Below are positions 28,097 through 38,007 of a stretch of 64,000 nucleotides of DNA, piece after piece. The DNA is from Butyricimonas virosa (GTDB taxonomy: Bacteria; Bacteroidota; Bacteroidia; Bacteroidales; Marinifilaceae), in the NCBI RefSeq assembly GCF_025148635.1, contig NZ_CP102269.1:2046001-2110000 (forward strand), read 5' to 3'. The notes under the pieces were generated by a model, which made no database searches, had not been told where the DNA came from, and saw only the letters and a list, made by a program, of their open reading frames with translations. Numbering within the stretch: position 1 is the stretch's first letter; each line of letters starts with the position of its first letter. The translations under genes were made by a program, and so were the position numbers.

Positions 28097-28157
28097 AATT
28101 TTCATTTGATTTTAGGTGTAGAAAAAATGAGTATTTTGAAATTAATAAATTAGTTAT

Positions 28158-29270
28158 ATGAATTTAAATAATATGAGATATTTGAATGTTTTGTTGACAT
28201 TGATCGTAACATGCGTTTTCACGATTTCTTGTTCTAAAGAATATTGTTCCATAAATGCTGAGGTAAATGGTATTAAATTGATAAAATTTCCGCAAGAAAC
28301 AATAGGTGTTATGGCAGGAAATACAGAACAATATAATTCATTTTCAAGATCGTTATCTTTCTTGAAAGATAGTTTATGGCCGGGAGCAACTGGGCATACG
28401 TTGATCTATGAAACAGATGAAATCACGTCCTTACAAGGGTTAGAAAGGTACATATATTTAGGATCGTTATTGAAAGGAGGATCTTTAGAAACTCAGAGAT
28501 ACCAAGTGTTAACAAATAGAGTTGAACCGATAACTATTTCGTATTCTTTTCCAGCTAAATTTGTCGTAGATGAAATTGGAAGACCTTCTCTTTCAGCAAT
28601 GCGACAATCTATTGTTAATACTATGAATAATAATGGTATGTCTGGCAAACAGCTAGTCTCGTTTAGTTATGATATAAATCAGTTTACCTATTATGATGAA
28701 TTGAAATTGACATTTGCTTCAAATATTAATGTTGCAAGTATTCTTAATATAACAGTGGATGCTGCAAAAGGAAAGATTGCGCATAAAACAGGATTGATTG
28801 CTAAATTTATTCAAAAGAATTTTACCGTTGACATGGATATACCTTTAGATGGAAATTTATTATTAGACAATGATACAATTAATTTAATGGAAGGATTTTC
28901 TCCTGTTTACATCAGCTCTATAACTTATGGTAGAATGGGAGTTATTACAATGGAATCGAATTATGGTTATAATGAAGTTCGGTTAGCAGTAAAAGCAGCA
29001 TTTGATGCTAAAATAGTAAATGGAAATATTAGTATCTCAAATGAATATAAAAAAATTATTGACGAGTCTAATATTAAAATATACATGGTAGGAGGTGATG
29101 GTAGTGGAATTGCAGAGTCGGTTGAGGGTTTTGCGGCTTTTAAGAAATATATTATTGATGGCGGTTATTATTCTCCAGAAGTTCCAGGTGTTCCAATAGC
29201 TTTTACTGCGAGTTATTTGATGGATAATTCTCCTGTTTATACAAAATTCAAAATTAATATTCCGAATTAA
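28158..29270 (+). CDS. Cholesterol-dependent-cytolysin-like lipoprotein 1 (no domain 4)
   Basis: 370 residues. A lipobox (TISC, Cys25) marks an exported lipoprotein. From about residue 70 the sequence aligns by eye with the pore-forming core of perfringolysin-type cytolysins. RYIYLGSLLKGGSL matches RTYPGALQLAD, VEPITISYSFPAK matches RKPININIDLPG, SPVYISSITYGRMGVITMES (about 247-266) matches the APPLMVSNVAYGR strand, then YKKIIDESNIKIYMVGGDG and YYSPEVPGVPIAFTASYL. The protein ends just after this core, so domain 4 with its tryptophan-rich undecapeptide is absent. That is the layout of the CDC-like (CDCL) proteins known from Bacteroidetes, some of which work in two-part complexes. AT-rich, unlike the flanking core genes. 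It is 29 bp ahead of a paralogue. Confidence 0.88.
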   Translation: MNLNNMRYLNVLLTLIVTCVFTISCSKEYCSINAEVNGIKLIKFPQETIGVMAGNTEQYNSFSRSLSFLKDSLWPGATGHTLIYETDEITSLQGLERYIYLGSLLKGGSLETQRYQVLTNRVEPITISYSFPAKFVVDEIGRPSLSAMRQSIVNTMNNNGMSGKQLVSFSYDINQFTYYDELKLTFASNINVASILNITVDAAKGKIAHKTGLIAKFIQKNFTVDMDIPLDGNLLLDNDTINLMEGFSPVYISSITYGRMGVITMESNYGYNEVRLAVKAAFDAKIVNGNISISNEYKKIIDESNIKIYMVGGDGSGIAESVEGFAAFKKYIIDGGYYSPEVPGVPIAFTASYLMDNSPVYTKFKINIPN

Positions 29271-29299
29271 AGTAATGTGTTGATTTAATTTTACTAAAT

Positions 29300-30133
29300 A
29301 TGAGTGTAATGAAGAAAATACTTACATTTTTTATGTTATTATTGATTTTGTGTGCTTGTGAGACTCGTTTGACAGATAACACAGATCAAGATATATTTGA
29401 TTTCCCTAAATATCGAGAAGGAGTGATTAATATTAATACTCATAATTACATGCCAAGTATGGCAAAGGAAAAGATTGGGGTGACAAATGAGAGGTCTTCT
29501 GATTCGGAAATATTATCGAGAGTAACAGAGGTTCTTAAAGATAGTTTGTGGAAAGATGATTTTGGGCGAACTATTTATGCTCAAGCAGATGAATCTCTTA
29601 TTTTGCCAAACCTTCAGAGATATATTTTCCCGGGTTCACTATTAAGAGGGAACTCTATTTCTGATTGTAATTATACTCCTATTACAGCAACGATTAATCC
29701 TATAACAGTTTCAGTTTCTTTTCCAGCGAAAACTGTTGTTGGAACAATTAATCATCCATCCTTGTCTGCGACAAGGAGTTTTGTGAATGAAGTTTTGCAA
29801 CAAGAGGAAACAGTACAGCAAAATGCATCATTGAATTTTAGTATTGATCAGTTTACCTCGTATGACGAGTTGAGAATGGCTTTTGGTTCCAATGCGAAAA
29901 CAAGTGCTTTATTTTTTGGGAATTCCTCATCTTCTTCAGAGAAAGTTCATAAAATATCGAAAAAGACTGGTTTATATGTGAGATTTGTTCAACGGAATTT
30001 TACAATAGACATGGACATTCCATCATCTGGTAGTCTGATTAGTGGAACTCTGACAGCCAATCAAACTGGAGGCTATTCTCCTGTATATGCAGCTTCTGTT
30101 ACTTATGGAAGAATGGGAATTATGGCTATTGAG
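29300..30133 (+). pseudogene. CDC-like lipoprotein 2, cut off by an IS21 element
   Basis: The native part covers 278 codons; the frame runs on to a stop inside the insertion sequence (base 30154), adding WKIHSK. A lipobox (LCAC, Cys20) starts the mature protein. It shares with its upstream paralogue VLKDSLWKDDFG, RYIFPGSLLRGNS, INPITVSVSFPAK, FSIDQFTSYDELRMAFGSN, KTGLYVRFVQRNFTIDMDIP and SPVYAASVTYGRMG. It then stops at MAIE, where about 100 residues of the cytolysin core should follow. The missing 3' part is not found on the far side of the element, where an unrelated SusC gene begins. Almost certainly non-functional as a pore-forming protein. Confidence 0.88.
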
Positions 30134-30286
30134 TGGAAAATCCACTCAAAGTAGTCCCCTTAATTCACAGTAATTTGACCCCTGTTAAATTTTCCCATTC
30201 TCCCTTCTGTTTATTCTTGTTTTCTTCGTATTCTTCCTGTCCGTTATGCCGGGTTCTACATTAAATTTCGTTTACAAATATAACGA

Positions 30287-31024
30287 TTATTTTTTACTTT
30301 TACATTTCCGCAGCGACTCCCCGAAGAGTTCAATGCGTATGGCCTGATGCACAATTCTGTCCAGAACGGCATCGGCAATCGTCTTTTCTCCAATAACGTC
30401 ATACCAGTCTTTTACCGGTACCTGTGATGTTATGATGGTAGATTTTTTACCATGCCTGTCCTCTATGATATCCATCAGATTCATCCGCCCCTGGGAATCG
30501 AAAGGTTGTATACCAAAATCATCCAGTATAAGCATATCCAACCTTTCGATTTTCTTGAGTTCTTGCAGGATTGTACCTTTTGCCTTGGCAACCTTAAGCA
30601 TCCCCATAAGTCTGGATGTATTGGCATATAACACTTTATATCCTTTTTGGCAAGCCTGGAAGCCAAAAGCTGTTGCCAGATAACTTTTACCTGTTCCGGC
30701 GCTTCCGGTAATAAACAGGTCTTTGCGCTCTCTGACAAAAGTCAGGTCGGCCAAACGCAGGGTAAGGTTCTTGTCCAGCCCCCTTTCCACCGAGAAGTCT
30801 ATTTCTTCAATGGTGGCCTTGTATCTGAAGGAGGCCTGACGGATAGCCCTCTCTACCGCACGGTTTCTGCGGTCATCCCATTCACTTGAAACCAGCCATG
30901 AGACGAACTGGTCGGTAGTCATACTCTCTGTCCGATGTGTTTCCAAACTTGTTTTAAAGGCATAATACATACCTTTAAGGTTCATTCCTAACATCTTTTC
31001 CAATGTATCCTGATTCATTTCCAT
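30287..31024 (-). CDS. istB: IS21 helper ATPase IstB
   Basis: 245 residues from the Met at 31024 (MEMNQDTLEKMLGMNLKGMY). The frame stays open further upstream but overlaps istA there. DnaA/DnaC-like AAA+ ATPase with Walker A GSAGTGKSYLAT (about 107-118) and Walker B MLILDDFG (about 168). It helps IstA select and capture the target. It follows istA by 16 bp, as is usual in IS21. Confidence 0.93.
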   Translation of the reverse strand: MEMNQDTLEKMLGMNLKGMYYAFKTSLETHRTESMTTDQFVSWLVSSEWDDRRNRAVERAIRQASFRYKATIEEIDFSVERGLDKNLTLRLADLTFVRERKDLFITGSAGTGKSYLATAFGFQACQKGYKVLYANTSRLMGMLKVAKAKGTILQELKKIERLDMLILDDFGIQPFDSQGRMNLMDIIEDRHGKKSTIITSQVPVKDWYDVIGEKTIADAVLDRIVHQAIRIELFGESLRKCKSKK

Positions 31025-31040
31025 ATTGCATCTGGTTGGT

Positions 31041-32597
31041 TTATTGATAATATTCTTTTCCTCTGATATTCTCATGGGAAGGCATCTCCGTTTCTTGCCC
31101 GGCACTGTCTTCCAACGGGAACTCATCCTGCCGGTTGTTAAGGATGCGCTCAATGATGGGGTAATTGTACAGACCGTAACTTGTAGCCCAACGACAGGCA
31201 TTGGTCAGTCGGGTGTTGCCGACCCTGCGTGCGAAGCTAAGAATGCCCTGGCACGATTTATAGGCTTGCTCCGGATGTTTTTTCTCTTCCATCACCCGAC
31301 GGATATATGCCTCCACGTCCGGATGGATAGCTGCCGCCTCATGTATAAATTTGTCCGGGTTCCATTCCGTGATATAGCGATGGTGTGAAGCCAGATGCTC
31401 TTCCAGGGTCGTGTACCGGCAACGGGCCCTGTTGCGGGTATGGGTGGCAATCAGCTCGTAGCCGTAATAGATGCATACCTGGCGTGAGGTATATGACAGG
31501 ATGACTTTCTTGCCTATATAGCGGCAAGGCACGCTGTAGTAATGGGCATCTTCCCCCAGGCGGACATGGCCGTTTTTCATCACGGTAGCCCTGTAACGAT
31601 GCCTGAGTTCAAAGCGGATGGGATTTAGTTTGCGCAGGGAATCACGTTCTATCTCCTCGAACTGTTCCCGCCGACTGTATTTGCGGCCTGTGAGCGGAGT
31701 GTTGTTATGGAGTTCCAATGCCACGCGGATAGCCGCGTTCAGTGAATCCAGGTCATAAAACTCGCGTTCCTGTATCTTGGGATAGATACTGCGGTAAATC
31801 AGTTTAACGGCACCTTCCACCAGCGCCTTGTCACGTGGCTTGTAAGCCCTGGCGGGGATTACGGTACAGCCGTAATGTTCGGCAAAAGCGGCAAAGTCTT
31901 CATTCAGGATAGCCTCGTATTTACTGCTCTTGGTAACGGCAGACTTGAGATTATCCGGGATGATGGCGGAGGGAACTCCCTGGTAGTATAACAGGGCGTT
32001 TTCCGAAGCACGGATCAAGTCCTCTTTTTTCTGGCTCATGACAGCTTCCACATAGGTTAACTGGCTGCAAGGAAGAATCGCGACAAAAACCTCCACAGGA
32101 ATGATTTCTCCCGTATCAAGGTCGATGATGGAAAGTTTGTCGCCGGCGAAGTCTATGAACATTTTATCACCGGCTTTATGCTCAAGATGCATGATGGGAC
32201 GGCTGCAGGCTATATATTGCTGAATCAGAATATAGAAGCGGGTGCGTCCGTAGCCATCCGGATGGGAAGAAAGGTACTCGCGATGCAATGCCTCGCGGGT
32301 AACACCTTTCTTCTTAAGCCGCTTGCAATACTCGGGTAACAACGACTTTAGTTCTCCCAGCCGTTCACTTTCCGTCTTTACTCTGCTCTTTTCGTGGAAT
32401 AACTTTGAGAGTTCCTGGTCCGGCAGGGACAACATCTGCTCATAATCCAAACCGCTACGTTGAAATACTTGTAAGTATTTCTTGACCGTGTTGCGAGAGA
32501 CGCTTAACATACTGCTGATACTTTTGGTCCCATGACCCTGGGAGTAACAGCGTAACACTTGACGAATCTTTTCCATTCCTAATTGTTTATTGGGCAT
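31041..32597 (-). CDS. istA: IS21 transposase IstA
   Basis: 518 residues. An N-terminal helix-turn-helix (MEKIRQVLRCYSQGHGTKSISS) is followed by an rve-type DDE core: Asp in MFIDFAGDKLSIID, Asp in IIPDNLKSAV and Glu in RDKALVEGAVKLIYR. The triad is complete, so the enzyme may be active. It is more GC-rich than the AT-rich cytolysin-like genes next to it. Confidence 0.94.
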   Translation of the reverse strand: MPNKQLGMEKIRQVLRCYSQGHGTKSISSMLSVSRNTVKKYLQVFQRSGLDYEQMLSLPDQELSKLFHEKSRVKTESERLGELKSLLPEYCKRLKKKGVTREALHREYLSSHPDGYGRTRFYILIQQYIACSRPIMHLEHKAGDKMFIDFAGDKLSIIDLDTGEIIPVEVFVAILPCSQLTYVEAVMSQKKEDLIRASENALLYYQGVPSAIIPDNLKSAVTKSSKYEAILNEDFAAFAEHYGCTVIPARAYKPRDKALVEGAVKLIYRSIYPKIQEREFYDLDSLNAAIRVALELHNNTPLTGRKYSRREQFEEIERDSLRKLNPIRFELRHRYRATVMKNGHVRLGEDAHYYSVPCRYIGKKVILSYTSRQVCIYYGYELIATHTRNRARCRYTTLEEHLASHHRYITEWNPDKFIHEAAAIHPDVEAYIRRVMEEKKHPEQAYKSCQGILSFARRVGNTRLTNACRWATSYGLYNYPIIERILNNRQDEFPLEDSAGQETEMPSHENIRGKEYYQ

Positions 32598-32770
32598 AAA
32601 TGACTTTTATTTGTTTTTAACAAACAAAATAGAATTATAGACCGGATAAACAAAAATCAAACTCACTTTTGGGGGATCATTTTAAAGTGAATTTAAGGGA
32701 TCACTTTCGAGTGAATTTAGGGGATCACTTTAAAGTGGACGGAAGGGGGCAAATATGAGTGAATTTTCCA

Positions 32771-34938
32771 CCGTCTACCCGCAGAGAAAAATCGGCATAA
32801 TAACGGTTGTTATAGATATAGTTCAGGTTGGCCGCCAGGCCCATGCTTCGCATCGTCGATTGGTTGCCACCAGGCTTACCGTTTTCCTGATATTGACGGG
32901 CAGAAGCCAAAAAGTGGACATCCTCATCCATAAATCCCTCGGCGTCAAAACTATAGCTACGATTGTTCCGTTCCCTCAAAGAGTAGTCCACACCCAAATA
33001 AATCTGGTGTTTATCGGCAAAGGTTTCGGAATAGGCCAGGTTGATACTGCCGTCATAATTGTTTCCCTTTCCGGTGGAATACTTATACTGCCCTCTTCTG
33101 AGAAAACCGTCCGTAGTCTTATATTCAGCAGATTGGAAGAAGGTATGTTCGGCGGGCAAAAAATAATCGGAGGTATTGTCGGTGGATGAAATGCCGACCT
33201 GCCCGCGAAGGGTAAGCCCTTTCAGTACCTGCCACTCAACAGAGAAATTATTGCTCAAACTTGTATAACCCGATTTATTAAAGCTGTTCAAGGTCGCGTC
33301 ATACAGCGGATTAGCTTCTCCTGTTTGCCCCGGACTACCGGAGAAATGCTCGAATGTTTTTACTAATTTGCCGTTTGCATCATACGGCGAATTGTAGGGC
33401 TGTTGCTTTACATAGTCACTGAAAGTGCCGTATTTGCTTTCTGAACTTCTGGAAAGGCCATACGTCGTACTATTCCTGAATATCAAGTTTTTGACGCTAT
33501 ACATCAAGGTGATGGAACCGTTGAAATTCGAGCGGTAAGAATCTTTCATGGCTCCGCGCGTATCGTTGTAAGCACCGGAAATACTCCAGCGGAATTCCCG
33601 GCTACCGCCTTCCAAACGCAGGTTGTAGCGCATTCCGGAGCCCACCCGCAAAGGCTTGCTCAACCAATCGACATCCGTCCCTCCGACCACTTCCCTCAAT
33701 CTCCTGGCATAAGTGTTTTTATAGGTCATATCGGAAGATGGTGAATCCATGTTATACAATCCCAAGTCCCACTCCAATTGTAACTTCTCAGCGGCATTCA
33801 GCATATCATAAGAGGTCAGGTCAGGAATTTCAAGGTTTACGCCCACTTCTGCATTCACCCGCATTTTACCGGCTTCCGGCTTTTTGGTAACCACGACAAT
33901 GACTCCGTTGGCCCCTCTCGAACCGTAAATGGCAGTAGCCGCCGCGTCTTTCAGTATGTTGATGGATTCGATTTCCTCGTCGTTATAGTCCATCAGACGC
34001 TCCAGACCGATTTCAAAACCGTCCATAATAATCAGCGGCGTATTTACCGAATTATCGGCAAGTGCATTATATTCGGAAACACTCATCGGCAGGGAGGAGT
34101 TACCGCGGATATTGATTTGCGGCAAAGTATTCGGGTTACTGCCGGAGTAGTTGTCCTCTGTCAAGTTGATAGACACATCTATGTTTTTCAGTGTCTGCAA
34201 GAGGTTTTGTCCCCGGAATAGTTTCAGCTGTTCATTGGTAACCGTACTCACGGATCCTGTATAGCTTTCCCTGGCCTTTTTGAAGATACCGGTCACCACC
34301 ACTTCGTCCATTTCCGTAGCATCTTCCTCCATAACCACCATCAAAGGTTTCGCGTCATTCACCCTGATTTCTTTAATTTTCATCCCGACAAACGAGAAAA
34401 TCAGCACATGTTCCCTATTGTCCGGCAAAGTCAGACGGAATTTTCCATCCGCATCGGTAACTCCCCCCAATTGCGTACCTTTCAACAAAATCGTCACTCC
34501 GGGTAAAGGCATTCCGCCCTTATCCTTGACCGTACCGGTCACGGTAAGTTCCTTTCCCGCCTCTTGAGGAGCAACTAATTTCGGAGAAATGACAATGACA
34601 TCATCCTCCAACCGATACCACAAACCGGTATTTTTCAGACATTCCGCCAGAATATCGCTCAAATCCCGGTCTTCCACCTGTACGCTGACTTTTCCCACAT
34701 GACGGAGTTCATTGCTACTATACATGAACTCATACCCGGACAAGCGGGTTATTTCCTGGAAAATCTCGGGCAAAGTCTTGTTCTTTGCATCCAAGGTCAA
34801 GCGGGTCTGAGAGTGCGTCCGAGCAGATACCGTTGACAATCCCAAAATCAGCAAGCAAACACAAATTTTCATAGTCAAATACATTTTCCAAACGATATCA
34901 GGCCACGACCCGATATCCAAATCCCGATTTTTTTTCAT
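32771..34938 (-). pseudogene. SusC/RagA-family TonB receptor, C-terminus removed by IS21
   Basis: 722 native codons followed by 14 from the IS (reading ends at 32725). Order: signal segment (about 20-42), an STN domain (LTLDAKNKTLPEIFQEI to VIVIS, about 47-118), carboxypeptidase-like domain, TonB box region and SusC plug (INIRGNSSLPMSVS, LKDAAATAIYGSRGANGVI), then barrel strands as far as FSLRVDG. The last ~300-400 residues of the barrel and the partner susD are gone. The STN domain shows this receptor was meant to signal to the FecR anti-sigma factor encoded just upstream. It cannot insert as a complete barrel. Confidence 0.88.
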
Positions 34939-35030
34939 AAATTTGTTGTGTTAAAATTAATAATGGCCATTTGCACGATGGCGTTAATAATTCTATTCCG
35001 GGAAGATGCTGCACACATCTTCCTGTTTTG

Positions 35031-36188
35031 TTATTCAGCAAATACCTCAATCGCACGCCCGTCCTGCACAAAACGGATATGCGTCGTGAGTTCCAGTTTG
35101 TTCAATACCTGGTCCAGATTCCTGTACTTCGGCAGATTTCCGGTAAAACGGATTTCTCTGACCTCCGCATCCCGGAGAATAAATTCCACGTCATACCAAC
35201 GCCCCAATTTACGAATCACCTCTTCCAATAAATCGTCATTAAATACAAAACGCCGGTCTTTCCAGGCCGTATAGGCTTTTACATCCACATTCCGGATTTC
35301 CGGGCCTTCCGAACTGTAATTCAACTGCTCCCCCGGCTGTAGTTTCCGGGAATAATTCCCCGCACACACTTCCACTTTTCCCTGCACCAAAGTGGCCTGC
35401 TGAGTTTCCGAAGGATAGGCTTTCACATTAAAGGAAGTCCCCAATACCTTGATATCCAATTGTCCCGCTTTTACCACAAAGGGCCGGGAAACATTTTTGG
35501 CCACCTCGAAATAGGCTTCCCCCGTCAGCATGACCTCCCTCACCTCATCGGCAAAAGCCACCGGATATTTCAGTTCCGTTTCGGCATTCAGCCACACCTG
35601 CGTGCCGTCGGCAAGAGTCAATTGGTATTCCCCTCCCCGCGGAACCGTAATTGTATTGTAAACCAGAAGAGGACCGACATGCTCAGCAGAATAATCCAAT
35701 CGCTTCCCCTGCACACGAATGTCGGCGGTCCGTTCTTTCAATTGGGTTTCCAGACTGTCCGACAATACCACCTGCCGCCCGTCCGACAAAGTCAATACGG
35801 CTCCCGCCTTTCCCGGTTTTATCACCTCGGCAACCGGCAAATGCCCGTCCTGCTCCGTTCCGCTCTGCTCCCGCAACAAAAAAGCCAGCGCAACCCCGAT
35901 AACCAACGTCCCCATGGCGGCAACCGCAGCCCAGCGTTTCCCGATACGCAACCGGTCGCTTTTCCGTTTACCGGCCACAAAACGGCGGTATCCCTCCCCA
36001 GCCTGAAACTGATGATGTTCTTTCCGGGCCTCCTCCAAAAATCCGGGCCGGACAAATTCCCGATACATCCGTTCATGCTCGTCGCTCTCGGCCATCCACC
36101 GCTCCAACTGTTCCCGCTCTTCGTCCGTGAGCACGCCGACTATCGACTTTTGTATCAAAACCGCTATCTGAAAAGGATAATCTGTCAT
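35031..36188 (-). CDS. FecR-family anti-sigma factor
   Basis: 385 residues. A cytoplasmic N-terminal part (about 1-85, DEEREQLERWMAESDEHERMY) is followed by a membrane segment (WAAVAAMGTLVIGVALAFLL, about 85-104), then the periplasmic FecR domain (NTITVPRGGEYQLTLADGT, then YFEVAKNVSRPFVV and VLGTSFNVKAY) and a C-terminal DUF4974-like domain (KLGRWYDVEFILRD, about 325). It should hold an ECF sigma factor inactive until the STN domain of its cognate receptor signals. It lies 92 bp upstream of the susC remnant, same strand, and appears intact. Confidence 0.9.
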   Translation of the reverse strand: MTDYPFQIAVLIQKSIVGVLTDEEREQLERWMAESDEHERMYREFVRPGFLEEARKEHHQFQAGEGYRRFVAGKRKSDRLRIGKRWAAVAAMGTLVIGVALAFLLREQSGTEQDGHLPVAEVIKPGKAGAVLTLSDGRQVVLSDSLETQLKERTADIRVQGKRLDYSAEHVGPLLVYNTITVPRGGEYQLTLADGTQVWLNAETELKYPVAFADEVREVMLTGEAYFEVAKNVSRPFVVKAGQLDIKVLGTSFNVKAYPSETQQATLVQGKVEVCAGNYSRKLQPGEQLNYSSEGPEIRNVDVKAYTAWKDRRFVFNDDLLEEVIRKLGRWYDVEFILRDAEVREIRFTGNLPKYRNLDQVLNKLELTTHIRFVQDGRAIEVFAE

Positions 36189-36314
36189 CTCTTTGCTTTT
36201 TGTTTTTTATAAAAACACGACCTCGGGCAAAAAGTGTCAAAAAAAATGAGAAAATATTTTATAAAAGCAACTTTCTTTATGGAATGGCGTCAAAACGAAA
36301 AGTGGGGAGAAAAA

Positions 36315-37908
36315 CCTTAAATCCGCAACTCCATTCCCGAAGTGCTACCTACATAAAGAGGAATGAACTTTTGATTCGTAAGACAGCCATTAAGTCCTCG
36401 CATCCGTTTCAATACGCATACCATTCCCTTACCCCATAAAGCGACTTGAGGCAATACGCAATTAGTGGCCATCAAGTGATGTAAATCATCCGGAAGAAGT
36501 TTTGAAGGCTTCTGCATATGCATGGTTATCGGTGTAGATGTTCAGCACATATTGCCTTGCAGTCTTAATCCACTTGGCAGGTACTGAAATGAATTTGAAG
36601 ACAAACGTCTTGATACGGCTGGTTTCCTTAAGCCCGAACTTCTTCACTTCAATCCTTTGCATAATGGCCTTGTAGAAATTGCGTATCAGTGCCGTCAGGA
36701 GCAAGAACACAGTATTTTCCGCCATGAAGGATTTAGGCAGTCTGCCCCATCCAAACCCATTGTTCATGTCATCAAAGATGCGTTCCTTGCCACCACGCAT
36801 GTTATAGAACTCTACGATGTCTCTCATGGATGATTCGTAATCGTTGGTCAGGATGCAGCGGTATGTATATTCCCCCTCCCACAGGTCCGGTCCACTGCCC
36901 ATGCGTCTCTGTCTCTGGATTACCAGGCGATACGGTTTGCCCTTCCACTTCTCAACGAGAATGGAATTCAACTCAAACACAATGCCGTTTATCTCTTCCT
37001 TCTTCCACCCTCTGAGGGCGAAGATGTCATCATAGAGCGAGCAGCAGCGGTTGGCACGTATGTAGAATGTCCTGCAATGCTTCCTGACCTCATCCACAAT
37101 GTCTTCAGAGCATGAGCCGCAGTCGGCCCTGAAGCGGTTGACTGTCAGCTTCTTTTCTTCAAGTCTCTCCAAAATCCTCTTCAGCGTGTCCTCCTGGTGA
37201 AAACGTACATTGGTGTTGCCGTCGCTGTTCTCTATGCCGACAATCATGTCGCCGATAACGGCCACACCGGGCCTGTAACCAAGAAATTTCTTGTACGTGG
37301 GCTTTGCATCGTACTTCTCCGTCTCAATGAACTGGTGGTCAAAGTCAACGTCATACTCCCCGCCCTCTTTCAACTGCCCTGTGGCCAACAGGCAATTCAG
37401 GAGCAATATGTTGAGTGTGTCTGCCGTATTGAAGTCATAGGACTTTCCGGCATCAGATATGTATGAGATGTTTTCCCGGGCCAGTTCGTTTATTGCCCTA
37501 AGGATGGTGTCGGCGCTACAGGTGCGGAGTGTGGGATGAAGGGAAAGATGACTCATCAAGTGGGTGGTGACATCCTCAACGCAAGAACCGCCGCAGAAGT
37601 AAACGCATAGGAGGGTGCGGATGATTTCGCTATATTGATAACCATAGAGTTTGCACCTCAACCCAAGTGTTGAATCTATTGTGGAGGAGAGAAGGGAGGA
37701 AAATTGCTCCATGATTGGAAATATGCCTCCAAAAGGAGTGAGTTTTTCGGATTTTATTGCTACCTTTGCCATGTCTGTTACGATTTTTCTTGTCTTTGGA
37801 TTCGCAACACTAAGGTAAGTGAAAACTCTGACATGGCAAAAACCTGGGCAACAAAATGTTGCCCAGGAACTTATAAAAATAATTATCAATTATGTTGCGG
37901 AATTAAGG
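36315..37908. mobile_element. IS1380-family insertion sequence
   Basis: 1594 bp with terminal inverted repeats CCTTAAATCCGCAAC (36315-36329) and GTTGCGGAATTAAGG (37894-37908, one mismatch). AAAA on both flanks fits a 4-bp target duplication, though both flanks are A-rich. It sits in the short region between the divergent FecR and ECF sigma genes. A 10-bp hairpin (CTGGGCAACA/TGTTGCCCAG, about 37847-37866) lies near its right end. Confidence 0.85.
36486..37772 (-). CDS. IS1380-family transposase
   Basis: 428 residues from the Met at 37772 (MAKVAIKSEKLTPFGGIFPI). The frame is open 39 codons further but that part lies in the element's upstream end. DDE motifs typical of the family are visible: YDVDFDHQFIETEKYD, FRADCGSCSEDIVDEV and the C-terminal region with NMRGGKERIFDDMNNGFGW. 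Related Bacteroides elements (IS612-614) are known for activating neighbouring genes through outward promoters. The frame is uninterrupted and may be active. Confidence 0.92.
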   Translation of the reverse strand: MAKVAIKSEKLTPFGGIFPIMEQFSSLLSSTIDSTLGLRCKLYGYQYSEIIRTLLCVYFCGGSCVEDVTTHLMSHLSLHPTLRTCSADTILRAINELARENISYISDAGKSYDFNTADTLNILLLNCLLATGQLKEGGEYDVDFDHQFIETEKYDAKPTYKKFLGYRPGVAVIGDMIVGIENSDGNTNVRFHQEDTLKRILERLEEKKLTVNRFRADCGSCSEDIVDEVRKHCRTFYIRANRCCSLYDDIFALRGWKKEEINGIVFELNSILVEKWKGKPYRLVIQRQRRMGSGPDLWEGEYTYRCILTNDYESSMRDIVEFYNMRGGKERIFDDMNNGFGWGRLPKSFMAENTVFLLLTALIRNFYKAIMQRIEVKKFGLKETSRIKTFVFKFISVPAKWIKTARQYVLNIYTDNHAYAEAFKTSSG

Positions 37909-38007
37909 AAAAAATAAAAAGTAGGGAGAATATCATTCTTCATCTGTTTTTATTTCCTACTTTTGCATAAAATAGAATGTATCCTAACAAATTGAAACAG
38001 TCATTCG

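Larger units (their letters stand above)
30134..32770. mobile_element. IS21-family insertion sequence
   Basis: 2637 bp beginning TGGAAAATCCACTCA and ending with the inverted copy TGAGTGAATTTTCCA (32756-32770, one mismatch). It carries istA and istB on the minus strand. Near the right end, three spaced copies of an AAAGTGATCCCCTAAATTCACT-like block (cut here; 32670-32740) look like transposase-binding sites. The flanks (CTATTGAG on the left, CCGTCTAC on the right) show no target duplication and belong to two different broken genes, so the element took part in a deletion or recombination and not a simple insertion. Confidence 0.9.

Noticed and set aside
28158..29270. FimB/Mfa2-type fimbrial lipoprotein
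   Set aside because: Length and lipobox would fit, but the conserved strands (YGR, GGD, PGVPI) follow the thiol-activated cytolysin core and not the fimbrillin fold.
35460..36212. 250-codon open frame on the plus strand opposite fecR
   Set aside because: It is a shadow of the FecR coding frame in a GC-rich stretch, lacks any recognisable domain, and the minus-strand protein is clearly real.
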